64,000 bases of DNA, taken from positions 7,357-71,356 of the forward strand of contig CAMVIT010000007.1 of the NCBI GenBank assembly GCA_947167635.1. The letters run 5' to 3'. Below are positions 1-8,170 of this stretch, piece after piece; the stretch's first letter is position 1; the number at the start of each line of letters is the position of its first letter. A program made the translations under genes and the position numbers. This DNA comes from F23-D06 sp947167635. GTDB lineage: Bacteria > Bacteroidota > Bacteroidia > Bacteroidales > WCHB1-69. The notes beneath the pieces are model-generated. The model was not told the DNA's origin, did not search any database, and saw only the letters and a list, made by a program, of their open reading frames with translations.

Positions 1-1236
1 GTAGGCAACTTCCAACTCAACTTCTTCAAGTCCTCTGGCTCTCCCTGGGCACCCGCCAGGCCCGTGTGGAACCAGTACATGTACAACGTCACCAACGTCA
101 ACAACGACCTCACCATACCGGCATACAACTTCAATCCCGCCACCACCTTCACCGACCCGCAGGGTGTGGTGCGCCGGCCCTTCAACAACTTCCTCCAGCA
201 GGCCACCACGCTGGACGAGTACGGGAGGCCGTTCATGCCCTTAGCCAATGTTTCCGCAACCACTGACACCTCTGTCATGCACGCAAACGGCACTTACATC
301 TTTACGTTCCGGTTTTGCAATACAGGGAGTCAAATACTGACCGCACCCTACCCTATCGCTTGTTATGCCAATTCCTATATGGGACCACTGCTGACGACGG
401 AAACCATCACCTCCTCCCTGTCACCTGACAGTTGCCTGACATGGACCCTGCACTTAACCGACGAAACCTTGCAAGGTTTTGGTGACCTGCAGCAGATTGT
501 GGTCTCCCTGAACGACCATGGGACTGGTATTGCACAGAATGGAGGACAACAAACCGAGTGCGACACCACAGACAACATATTCATCTTCCCGGCATCACCG
601 TGCCTCATACCACGAGACACTGTTGCTGCCGACGTGTGCATACACGAACCCTATTCCGACGCAAACTTCGACATTGCAGCGACAGAGACCGCTCTCGCCG
701 GTGAGCAGTATTTCACCCGGACATATACAGTGGGAGAATGCGACAGTGTGATTGTATTACATTTGCGTGTGCATCCTGCATACAACCTGCAACTTTCGGA
801 GACAATGCCGGAAGACATGGACTACGACAGGCATGGGATTCACATCGGAACAGAGTCATTGACCGGGCTCGGACAGTTTGACACGACGCTGTTCATGCAG
901 AGCATATACGGGTGCGACAGCGTGCTCCATATCAGCATACATTTATCCTCACCGATGTTTGCGCTCTATCTGCCCAATGCCATCACGCCAAATGGCGACG
1001 GCTTGAACGACGAGTTTTTCATACCCGAGAAACTGCAGTCACAAATGTCCAAATTCGAGATCCTCATATACAACCGATGGGGCGAGGTGGTCTTCTTCTC
1101 ACAGGACAAGGGTTTCCGATGGGACGGCAGTTATCGCGGAAAGATTTATAAAAACACAGTGTATCAATACATGATACGCTGCAAAGATTTAATGGGGTGT
1201 CAACTGCAATACAAAGGAAGTTTAACCGTATTATAA
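1..1236 (+). CDS. T9SS cargo protein with type B C-terminal domain (5' partial)
   Basis: The reading frame is open from the first base, so the gene begins outside the window. The visible part starts with the end of a domain also found in the next gene (from the WAPARPVW segment to FMPLANV). A beta-rich CARDB-like stretch follows, then modules with the CDSVIVLHL and CDSVLHISI signatures common in large Bacteroidota surface proteins. The last ~90 residues are a gliding-motility-associated (CHU_C, T9SS type B) C-terminal domain, recognised by LPNAITPNGDGLND, IYNRWGEVVF and the WDG turn. In this family that domain directs export through T9SS and surface attachment. The stop is 14 bases before the start of the next, related gene, so the two look like a tandem pair. 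The function of the missing N-terminal part is unknown. Confidence 0.85.
   Translation, partial: VGNFQLNFFKSSGSPWAPARPVWNQYMYNVTNVNNDLTIPAYNFNPATTFTDPQGVVRRPFNNFLQQATTLDEYGRPFMPLANVSATTDTSVMHANGTYIFTFRFCNTGSQILTAPYPIACYANSYMGPLLTTETITSSLSPDSCLTWTLHLTDETLQGFGDLQQIVVSLNDHGTGIAQNGGQQTECDTTDNIFIFPASPCLIPRDTVAADVCIHEPYSDANFDIAATETALAGEQYFTRTYTVGECDSVIVLHLRVHPAYNLQLSETMPEDMDYDRHGIHIGTESLTGLGQFDTTLFMQSIYGCDSVLHISIHLSSPMFALYLPNAITPNGDGLNDEFFIPEKLQSQMSKFEILIYNRWGEVVFFSQDKGFRWDGSYRGKIYKNTVYQYMIRCKDLMGCQLQYKGSLTVL
93..236 (+). repeat. 144-base direct repeat, copy 1
   Basis: This block is identical base for base to 2651-2794, in the same reading frame of the neighbouring paralogue. It encodes the segment from NVNNDLTIPAYNF to DEYGRPF. 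Sequence on both sides diverges sharply. Confidence 0.95.
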
Positions 1237-1250
1237 GTGCGCTAACCTCC

Positions 1251-3425
1251 ATGACTCGTGCAATCCCGGCCATATTATTCCTGCTTTGGATTGGTTTTCA
1301 ACCAGTCATGGCTCAAAATGTTCTTCCCGACAACATGGTGGAGACGGACTGCTCGACAGAGGCAGAAGCCATGGACTGGGGAATCGTCCAAGGAGCCAGC
1401 AGCCAACCGCTGTCGCACATGTACGCCCAACCCTACATCGGTGACATTGACAACGACGGTCTGTCCGAGATTGTCACGGTAGGATACTACAATTCGCCCA
1501 GTCAAGCCTCTTCCATAGTAATTTATGGATCCAACTTACAACTCAAATACAGTTTCAACACCCCGCAGATGTACGTTTACGGAGGATACCCTGTCGCCAT
1601 TGCCGATGTGGACAGAGACGGCCTTTCCGAAATATTCGTCCACAACACTGACGGCCACCTCCGTGCCTACCATCACAACGGAACGCTGATTTGGACCTCG
1701 AACGCAACCTCAACGACGGAAAGAGCACCCAGTCTGATCATTGCGGATGTGAACGGGGACAGCATCCCGGAAATCTGGTCGTTAGACAAGATTTACAATG
1801 CTGTGTCAGGCGAATTGTTGGTGTCTCTGCCTGAAATCATCGGATGCTCCTCTCTCTATCTGGGCAATCCAGGCCAGGCTTCCATGCCCGTGTTCGCCGA
1901 CTTTGACAACGACGGCGTTCTGGAACTGGCCGGCGGCAACAAAGTCTATAAGCTGACCATCACAAACACCAATGGAACTTCGGGAAACAGTGCCTCCTTA
2001 TGGAAAAACATTACTTCCAACGGCGTCGCCGACGGGCTCACCTCTGTCGCGGATATTGACCTGGACGGATTTCTGGACATTGTAGTAGTGCAAAACAACC
2101 GCATGTATGTTTGGAAACCTTACAGCGGCCCGGGCAGCAACCCCGAATCAATCGCCAGTTGTCCCTACAGTTCCGGCACGGCTGGCTCCCGTGCTTTGCT
2201 CACCGATGTGGACAACGACGGCTATCCGGAGATCCTTTTCACATACGCCACAAAAATCACCGCCTACAAATACATCCCGACAACACAAACCCTGCAGCAG
2301 ATGTGGCTGAAAAACACCAGCGACGTCTCCGGCGCCACCACCATGACCGCCTTCGACTTCAACCAAGACGGCGCTGTGGAGATTGTCTATCGCGACGCGT
2401 CTGACATGCGCATCATCGACGGCATCACCGGCAACAACAAATCCTCCTTCGCCTGCATTGCCCCCACCGCCACCGACTATCCCGCCATCGTGGATTTGGA
2501 CAAAGACGGACAAGCAGAAATCATCGCCTCATCCTGCACTTACGACAACAACCACGACATGCACGCCAAGCTGGTGGTCTTCAAAAGCCCGGCAAATGTC
2601 AGATGGGCACCGGCCCGGCAGGTCTGGAGCCAGCACGCATACAATGTGGTCAACGTCAACAACGACCTCACCATACCGGCATACAACTTCAATCCCGCCA
2701 CCACCTTCACCGACCCGCAGGGTGTGGTGCGCCGGCCCTTCAACAACTTCCTCCAGCAGGCCACCACGCTGGACGAGTACGGGAGGCCGTTCATATCATT
2801 GGCCAACGTAACAATCGACGGCCAACCCCAGATGACTGTTGAAGGCGATGTGATGACCTTTGATCTCACTGTATGCAACACAGGTGCGGTCGCCTTTGCC
2901 GCGCCTTTGTACATCTCGCTCTATACCCACTTGGGCGAATGTGTCCAAACGGACGAGTTTTTCCAAAGCCTTCAACCGGGCGAATGCACAACCCTTCAGC
3001 TGGCATACGACCTGAACAGGCTCAAGAACTTTGACAATCCCTATCCTCTGAACTTAATTGTGAACGACAACGGGCAGGGCACGGCGCAGTATGGCGGCTT
3101 GCAGGCCGAGTGCGACACCACCGATAACCACTTCCGTTTCGACGGCCGACCATGCACCATCACCCTGCCGAACGTCATCACACCCAATGGCGACGGCATT
3201 AACGATGCCTTCATTCCACAGTTAGAGGGCGATTTTCTCAGCCTGAAGATGGAGATTTACAACCGCTGGGGCAAGCGGGTTTACCAGCAGGAGAACAGCG
3301 ACTCGCTCCGCTGGGATGCCGAAGGCGTCTCCGACGGGGTGTATTACTGCGCCATCGACTACTACTGCGCCACTTCAGGCAAGAAGCGGCAGCATGCAAA
3401 CACCAGTGTGACGGTGGTGCGGTGA
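1251..3425 (+). CDS. FG-GAP/VCBS repeat protein with T9SS type B C-terminal domain
   Basis: A secreted protein of 724 residues. The start at 1251 gives a clean signal peptide (MTRAIPAILFLLWIGF..VMAQ); the longer frame from 1197 would overlap the preceding gene. Eight Asp-rich calcium-type loops of the FG-GAP/VCBS class are visible (for example DIDNDGLSEI, DVDRDGLSEI, DFDNDGVLEL, DVDNDGYPEI, DFNQDGAVEI, DLDKDGQAEI), which implies a beta-propeller. A CARDB-like domain follows, and the end is a CHU_C type B sorting domain (LPNVITPNGDGIND, IYNRWGKRVY). Such proteins are T9SS cargo placed on the cell surface and are often adhesins, but the ligand cannot be read from the sequence. It shares a recent duplication with the preceding gene. 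Confidence 0.9.
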   Translation: MTRAIPAILFLLWIGFQPVMAQNVLPDNMVETDCSTEAEAMDWGIVQGASSQPLSHMYAQPYIGDIDNDGLSEIVTVGYYNSPSQASSIVIYGSNLQLKYSFNTPQMYVYGGYPVAIADVDRDGLSEIFVHNTDGHLRAYHHNGTLIWTSNATSTTERAPSLIIADVNGDSIPEIWSLDKIYNAVSGELLVSLPEIIGCSSLYLGNPGQASMPVFADFDNDGVLELAGGNKVYKLTITNTNGTSGNSASLWKNITSNGVADGLTSVADIDLDGFLDIVVVQNNRMYVWKPYSGPGSNPESIASCPYSSGTAGSRALLTDVDNDGYPEILFTYATKITAYKYIPTTQTLQQMWLKNTSDVSGATTMTAFDFNQDGAVEIVYRDASDMRIIDGITGNNKSSFACIAPTATDYPAIVDLDKDGQAEIIASSCTYDNNHDMHAKLVVFKSPANVRWAPARQVWSQHAYNVVNVNNDLTIPAYNFNPATTFTDPQGVVRRPFNNFLQQATTLDEYGRPFISLANVTIDGQPQMTVEGDVMTFDLTVCNTGAVAFAAPLYISLYTHLGECVQTDEFFQSLQPGECTTLQLAYDLNRLKNFDNPYPLNLIVNDNGQGTAQYGGLQAECDTTDNHFRFDGRPCTITLPNVITPNGDGINDAFIPQLEGDFLSLKMEIYNRWGKRVYQQENSDSLRWDAEGVSDGVYYCAIDYYCATSGKKRQHANTSVTVVR
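2651..2794 (+). repeat. 144-base direct repeat, copy 2
   Basis: Identical to 93-236, at a constant offset of 2558 bases. It lies at the junction between the FG-GAP region and the CARDB-like region of this gene. Confidence 0.95.
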
Positions 3426-4091
3426 ATGGGAATTATTTGTATCTATATAGATCATATTTACCCACAATCATTGCTGGAAGCAGAATCGGTTAAACGAGCA
3501 CTGGAGGCATGGATTCCAGAATTTGAAGATGTTTTAGACAGCTGCTTCCCTATTTGTCGCTTGTTTGGATATCTACGGATATATAACGAAACATCTAACC
3601 TTAAAGTCAGATTTCATGACCTGTTAACGACGAACCCTTTCTGGGATTACAAAAATCACGCTCTCATTGAGGATTGGGAAAAGCAGTGTATCGATATGTT
3701 TGTCTCTCTTGTGGAGGATAGATGCACATGTGACGATGTGAATGCTTTTATTAAGACAAAACGTTTATATCAAGAAAACTCTTATGATATATGTCGTGGC
3801 CATGACGTGTTACGGTTGTTATCCCTTTCATTGATTCATAAACACATCTATTCGGTAAAGAATATAATGACGATTATGATAGCTTCATATAGTTCGGGGG
3901 ACTTCAATTTAGCGATGATACCAAGAAAGCCAATGTTAGACGATGTTCTTGGTAAATTGAAGGTGATGAGCTTACATTCCCCATATCCTGAATCATGTTT
4001 TATTCTTAAGCAAGGGAAAAACGACTGGGCAAATCGGCGCAGCATGATAGCCTTGATTTGTGGATTGTTCGGGTTTAAGTGGGTGGAATGA
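3426..4091 (+). CDS. hypothetical protein, AT-rich orphan ORF
   Basis: A 221-residue frame whose first ATG directly follows the stop codon of the preceding gene. I do not recognise a family. The protein is mostly helical in character, with a hydrophobic stretch around SVKNIMTIMIAS and several Cys residues, but no signal peptide and no catalytic motif. By eye it is more AT-rich than its neighbours. The annotated start lies inside a promoter-like repeat whose second copy sits just after the stop, so both the start and the gene's status are uncertain. It may be a horizontally acquired or decaying gene inserted between the secreted pair and the polymer cassette. Confidence 0.45.
   Translation: MGIICIYIDHIYPQSLLEAESVKRALEAWIPEFEDVLDSCFPICRLFGYLRIYNETSNLKVRFHDLLTTNPFWDYKNHALIEDWEKQCIDMFVSLVEDRCTCDDVNAFIKTKRLYQENSYDICRGHDVLRLLSLSLIHKHIYSVKNIMTIMIASYSSGDFNLAMIPRKPMLDDVLGKLKVMSLHSPYPESCFILKQGKNDWANRRSMIALICGLFGFKWVE
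3428..3444 (+). repeat. 17-base repeat flanking the orphan ORF, copy 1
   Basis: GGGAATTATTTGTATCT matches 4094-4110 at 16 of 17 positions. The two copies bracket the orphan ORF. This copy lacks the complete TAnnTTTG box that the second copy forms. Confidence 0.7.
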
Positions 4092-4093
4092 GC

Positions 4094-4110
4094 GGGAAAT
4101 ATTTGTATCT
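4094..4110 (+). repeat. 17-base repeat flanking the orphan ORF, copy 2
   Basis: GGGAAATATTTGTATCT, one mismatch from 3428-3444. It runs directly into the -7 box of the polymer cassette promoter. Confidence 0.7.
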
Positions 4111-4113
4111 TTG
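4106..4113 (+). promoter_or_regulatory. Bacteroidota -7 box for the polymer cassette
   Basis: TATCTTTG fits TAnnTTTG. It lies about 82 bases before the cytidylyltransferase start, giving a longer leader than most promoters in this window. It is the only clear promoter for the 4196-9253 genes. Confidence 0.6.
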
Positions 4114-4195
4114 CCGCGTTTAAGTCTGCTAAACGTATAAGACAAGTGAATCAACTGATAATGGATAGAATATAAACGAGTATATTTTCTAAACT

Positions 4196-4690
4196 ATGGA
4201 TACTGATGTTAAATCTTCGGATAAGTTGGTAATTGGATATACCACAGGTGTATATGACCTATTCCACATCGGCCATCTCAATCTGTTGAAGAATGCCAAA
4301 GGAATGTGTGACAAACTCATTGTAGGCGTTACGGTTGACGAATTGGTGCTTTATAAAGGAAAACATGCGATGATCCCATATTCTGACAGAGCGGAAATCG
4401 TGCGTAGTGTAAAATATGTGGATGCGGTGGTTCCCCAGTATGACATGGACAAACTCACCGCTTGCAAGAAATTGGGCGCCAGCATTCTCTTCGTGGGTGA
4501 TGACTGGTATGGCACAGACAAATGGAAGAAATACGAAGAGGATTTTGCCAAGGAGGGAATCAAGATAGTGTATTTCCCCTATACGAAAGGCATTTCTTCA
4601 ACCAAGATAACTGAAGCCTTGAAGGCGACAAGAGGTTGGACGACAAACGATCCGTCATCAAGTTCTGAGGACAATCATCTAAACATCTAA
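4196..4690 (+). CDS. TagD-like cytidylyltransferase (glycerol-3-phosphate type)
   Basis: A 164-residue nucleotidyltransferase of the glycerol-3-phosphate/ethanolamine-phosphate cytidylyltransferase family. It carries the nucleotide-binding HIGH motif (residues 24-27, in GVYDLFHIGHLNLL), the GDDWYGTDKW block (101-110) and the C-terminal ISSTKI motif (133-138). In this family the enzyme joins CTP and a phospho-alcohol to give a CDP-activated unit such as CDP-glycerol. It is the first gene of a cassette, two bases before an asparagine-synthase-like gene and upstream of a CDP-glycerol-type transferase, which supports a role in making the activated monomer. The exact alcohol cannot be told from sequence. 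The last ~20 residues are a Ser/Asp-rich tail of unclear value. Confidence 0.88.
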   Translation: MDTDVKSSDKLVIGYTTGVYDLFHIGHLNLLKNAKGMCDKLIVGVTVDELVLYKGKHAMIPYSDRAEIVRSVKYVDAVVPQYDMDKLTACKKLGASILFVGDDWYGTDKWKKYEEDFAKEGIKIVYFPYTKGISSTKITEALKATRGWTTNDPSSSSEDNHLNI

Positions 4691-4692
4691 AA

Positions 4693-5736
4693 ATGGTTGA
4701 TAAAAGTTATTGTATGAGTTCATATCTTTCACTACGATATGTGGAAGATGATAACAAGCAGTTTTGCGAAGGTTTACGCCATCAAGTATATAAGCAGCAA
4801 CCTTTGGATAGAAAGGTTTTCGTTTCTGATGCCCATGACGTGGACATAGCGTTGCGTAATGTTTTCAGAAGAATATCTCATGAAAAGCTGGGCATGCTGT
4901 TGTCAGGAGGCATGGACAGTTCAATCCTCGCCTCTTATATGCCGGAAGGAGCCGATGCATACACATTCCGATTCCTTGGAGGCAAATACCAAAGTGATGA
5001 GTTGGAACGTGCAGAATATTATGCTCAGTATTATCACCTGAATCTGCATTATGTGGACATTGATTGGAATACGGTGGAACAGAATGTGGACAAGATAATG
5101 CGGCACAAGGGCGCGCCGGTTCATTCCATAGAGCCTCAGCTTTATGCTGCTGCCATACAAGCCAAGCAGGACGGTGTAACCATGCTTGTTATCGGTGATG
5201 CTGCTGATTATGTATTTGGCGGCATGGACGGACTGCTGTCCCAAAACTGGAGTTATGATCAATATGTGAAGAGAACCATATACGTGAATCCAGCCGATGT
5301 CCTTAACGAACCGTACGATATGAATTATCTCTTTGAGCGCTATCGGATCGGGAAGAACAGCATTGATTACCTGCGTTTCTATGATGAAATAGTAACCGAT
5401 GAAAGTTATGCATCTTACGAGAATGCGTTTGAAACGGCAGAAATGGATTTCATAGATCCGTACGAACTGCTTAAAATGGCCAAACCTCTCGATTTGGGCC
5501 GAATCAGGAACGGTGACACAAAATATCTGATACGGGATCTTTTCAGAATGAAGTACCCGGAGACCACTGTTCCCCTCAAGCAGCCGATGCCCCGTCCTGT
5601 TGATGCGTATTTTGCGAACTGGGAGGGACCAAAACGCAAGGAATTCAAAACAGATATTAACATCAACGACTACAGCGGAAACCAGAAATGGCTTCTCTAC
5701 TGTCTGGAAAGATTTTTGAACATCTACGAGAAATAA
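4693..5736 (+). CDS. asparagine-synthase-like ATP-dependent amide ligase, paralogue 1
   Basis: A 347-residue protein with the synthetase half of asparagine synthetase only. The PP-loop SGGMDS (residues 71-76) binds ATP pyrophosphate, and GDAADYVFGGMD (168-179) matches the GxxADxxFGG block of AsnB. There is no N-terminal Ntn glutaminase domain; in its place are ~45 residues that begin with KSYCMSSYLSLRY. The family activates a carboxylate as an acyl-AMP and joins it to ammonia or another amine; beta-lactam synthetases are relatives. The gene starts two bases after the cytidylyltransferase stop and is followed 12 bases later by a paralogue with the same architecture. Substrate and partner are unknown. 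It is probably a tailoring enzyme for the polymer made by this cassette (inference). Confidence 0.8.
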   Translation: MVDKSYCMSSYLSLRYVEDDNKQFCEGLRHQVYKQQPLDRKVFVSDAHDVDIALRNVFRRISHEKLGMLLSGGMDSSILASYMPEGADAYTFRFLGGKYQSDELERAEYYAQYYHLNLHYVDIDWNTVEQNVDKIMRHKGAPVHSIEPQLYAAAIQAKQDGVTMLVIGDAADYVFGGMDGLLSQNWSYDQYVKRTIYVNPADVLNEPYDMNYLFERYRIGKNSIDYLRFYDEIVTDESYASYENAFETAEMDFIDPYELLKMAKPLDLGRIRNGDTKYLIRDLFRMKYPETTVPLKQPMPRPVDAYFANWEGPKRKEFKTDININDYSGNQKWLLYCLERFLNIYEK

Positions 5737-5748
5737 GAAAACAGCAAT

Positions 5749-6795
5749 ATGGTAAATAAAGATTTTTGCTTGAGTTCATACATGGCCTTCCGCTATATTT
5801 GGAAGGATGGCGTTGATTTTGTTGAAGGTTTCCAGCATAAGAACTTCCGACCCGTCGCCGAAGAAGATCGCATTCCTGTAAGGACATCGGAAGATATCGA
5901 CCGGGAGATTCAGAAACAGTTCGATGCTTTATATGCCAAATACAGAAACATCGGCATTCTACTCAGTGGGGGCATGGACAGTGCTAACTTGGCAGCCTAT
6001 CTTAAACCTGGAAGTCACGCCTACACATTCAACTCTACATCCGGAGTGTTTGATGCTGATGTGGAACGTGCTAAAAAGTACTGCAAGAAGTTCCAGCTGA
6101 AGCATCATTTGATTGATATTACGATGGATGACTACCAAAAGTTCACCCCCATAGTGATGCGTCACAAGTTTACCCCTTTACATTCCATTGAGCCACAGAT
6201 ATATAAAGCAGCCGAAATAGCAAAAAAGGATGGCGTACAATTGATGATAGTAGGAGAGAGCGCGGACTTGATATTTGGAGGCATGGACAAACTCATCAGT
6301 CCCGTCTGGACTTACGATGCGTTCATGAAGCGATACACGTTTTTAGATCCCAAATCGGTTTTGACAAATCCCGTGGACCAATCTGAGCTGTTCGAGAAAT
6401 ACCGTGAAGGGGAAAACGGAATAGATGTGCTTAAATTCATGGACGAAGTGTTCTCCATAGAGAGCAGCAGCTCTTATCTAAACGCTTTCGGAGCTGCCTG
6501 GATGCCCTATTATGATCCGTATGCAAAACTGATTATGGCAGACCCTTTGGACATGAACAGGGTTCGAAATGGTGAGCCCAAGTATTTGGTTCGTGGGTTG
6601 TATGCCATCAAGTATCCCGAGTTGGAAATACCGTTCAAGATCCCGATGCCGCGCCCTGTTGACACAGTATTTAAGGACTGGTCAGGTCCGATGCGTCCCG
6701 AATTCAGAGATGATATTGATATGAACTCTCTGACAGGGAACCAGAAGTGGCAGTTGTGGTGTGCGGAAACGTTTTTGAATATGTTTGGCAAGTAG
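5749..6795 (+). CDS. asparagine-synthase-like ATP-dependent amide ligase, paralogue 2
   Basis: A 348-residue paralogue of the preceding gene, similar over its full length. It keeps the PP-loop SGGMDS (73-78), the GESADLIFGGMD block (169-180), the HSIEPQ segment near 145 and a shared C-terminal signature (PMPRPVD, GNQKW). It too lacks the glutaminase domain and starts with the conserved KDFCLSSYMAFRY. Both catalytic blocks are intact, so it should be active, and the tandem pair could form a heteromer or act on two substrates. The spacing of 12 bases on each side places it in the same operon as the cytidylyltransferase and the TagB/F-like gene. Calling it asparagine synthetase would be wrong in function, because the glutaminase half is missing. 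Confidence 0.8.
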   Translation: MVNKDFCLSSYMAFRYIWKDGVDFVEGFQHKNFRPVAEEDRIPVRTSEDIDREIQKQFDALYAKYRNIGILLSGGMDSANLAAYLKPGSHAYTFNSTSGVFDADVERAKKYCKKFQLKHHLIDITMDDYQKFTPIVMRHKFTPLHSIEPQIYKAAEIAKKDGVQLMIVGESADLIFGGMDKLISPVWTYDAFMKRYTFLDPKSVLTNPVDQSELFEKYREGENGIDVLKFMDEVFSIESSSSYLNAFGAAWMPYYDPYAKLIMADPLDMNRVRNGEPKYLVRGLYAIKYPELEIPFKIPMPRPVDTVFKDWSGPMRPEFRDDIDMNSLTGNQKWQLWCAETFLNMFGK

Positions 6796-6807
6796 TTAAA
6801 AACTGAC

Positions 6808-8136
6808 ATGAAGAACTTTGATGGATCGCTTTTATACAAGTTACGACTAATCTGGTCTTACAAAGATGTTCTCAGGAATCATTTTCCACCTGCTTTCAAA
6901 CTCTACTCAAAATCATTTCGTCAAGCACAACTCGATGCTGCTCGTAAGATAAAAGATAAAGAGTGTATCAACGTCGCTTTCCTTCTTCCCATTCCTGGAA
7001 TGTGGAAATTGGACAGCGTATATCGGCAGATGGCACTTCTGCCTAATTTTCACCCTTACATTGTAGTCTTCCCCTACTCCACCCATAAAGAATTTGACAA
7101 TCAAGAGGTTGAAAAAACGCTGATACGGACAGAACAATTTGTCAAGGACAATGGATACGAATATGTAGTTCCCTACGACAAGCCGACGAACAAATGGCTT
7201 GATGTCAACAAGGAGTATCATCCTGACATTGTATTTTTTTGCACTCCATACAAGGATTCTCTCCCTCAATATTTTATTTACAATTTTCGCAATGTATTAA
7301 CTTGCTACGTTCAATATTCTTTTTGTTCATTAAAGAATTACGACTCAAATTATAATCGTGCCTTCCACAGCCTTGTCGGTATTCACTTTTTAGAAAGCAC
7401 TATACATAAAGAAATGGCGGGGAAGCATTCAAGAAACAAGGCTATAAATGCCGTTGTCACTGGATATCCTGCAACTGAAATTTATCTTAGAAAAGACTAT
7501 AGTCCAAAAAAATGTTGGAAAGAACTCAATGGACCTCGTAAAAAAGTTATTTGGGCTCCTCATCACTCCGTTGATTATCAAGATTTTGTATCTACATTCA
7601 TGATGATAAGTGAAGATATGATTCGTCTCGCCGAGAAGTACAAGGAGACCATCCAGTTTGCATTTAAACCGCACCAATTGCTAAAATTCAAGTTACAACA
7701 GATTTGGGGCAAAGAGAAGACAGAGGCTTACTACGACAAATGGGCAACAATGGAGAACACTCAACTTGTCAGCGATGGTTATGAGGACCTGTTCATCACT
7801 TCAGATGCTATGATTCACGATTGTGGATCTTTTACAACTGAATATTTATTTACCAAAAAGCCTGTAATGTATTTATGCAGAAATGAGAACATGTCAGAAA
7901 AGTTCAATGAATTCGGTATAAAGGCCTTCATTTGCCATTACCAAGGTCAAAGCACAGAAGACATTGATCATTTTTTGCAAGAAGTAGTTATCTCTGACAT
8001 CGACCCGATGAAAGTTCAACGTGAGCATTTTTTTGATGAATACTTAATGCCTAAAGACGGCATATTACCATCGCAAAAAATCCTGAAAGTCATTAAGAAT
8101 GTCATAAATGGCGACACTTCAGACTTTGAAGATTGA
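6808..8136 (+). CDS. CDP-glycerol glycerophosphotransferase family protein (TagB/TagF-like)
   Basis: A 442-residue GT-B-like transferase. The catalytic half carries the VIWAPHHS segment (about residues 247-255) and the SDAMIHDCGSFTTEY block (about 331-346). These correspond to the His and the Asp/Ser motifs of the teichoic acid glycerophosphotransferase family. No membrane segment is obvious, as in other peripheral members. The enzyme would move glycerol phosphate or a similar phospho-alcohol from its CDP form onto a lipid-linked or growing acceptor. It follows the asparagine-synthase-like pair by 12 bases and forms a functional pair with the TagD-like gene. Teichoic acids are not a normal Bacteroidota product, so the polymer is probably a modified O-antigen or capsule. 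Confidence 0.8.
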   Translation: MKNFDGSLLYKLRLIWSYKDVLRNHFPPAFKLYSKSFRQAQLDAARKIKDKECINVAFLLPIPGMWKLDSVYRQMALLPNFHPYIVVFPYSTHKEFDNQEVEKTLIRTEQFVKDNGYEYVVPYDKPTNKWLDVNKEYHPDIVFFCTPYKDSLPQYFIYNFRNVLTCYVQYSFCSLKNYDSNYNRAFHSLVGIHFLESTIHKEMAGKHSRNKAINAVVTGYPATEIYLRKDYSPKKCWKELNGPRKKVIWAPHHSVDYQDFVSTFMMISEDMIRLAEKYKETIQFAFKPHQLLKFKLQQIWGKEKTEAYYDKWATMENTQLVSDGYEDLFITSDAMIHDCGSFTTEYLFTKKPVMYLCRNENMSEKFNEFGIKAFICHYQGQSTEDIDHFLQEVVISDIDPMKVQREHFFDEYLMPKDGILPSQKILKVIKNVINGDTSDFED

Positions 8137-8170
8137 GTTGCATTTCATCTTAAAACAGATATTGAGGCAC

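Noticed and set aside
4693..6795. True asparagine synthetases (asnB)
   Set aside because: Both proteins lack the N-terminal glutaminase domain and its catalytic Cys at position 2.
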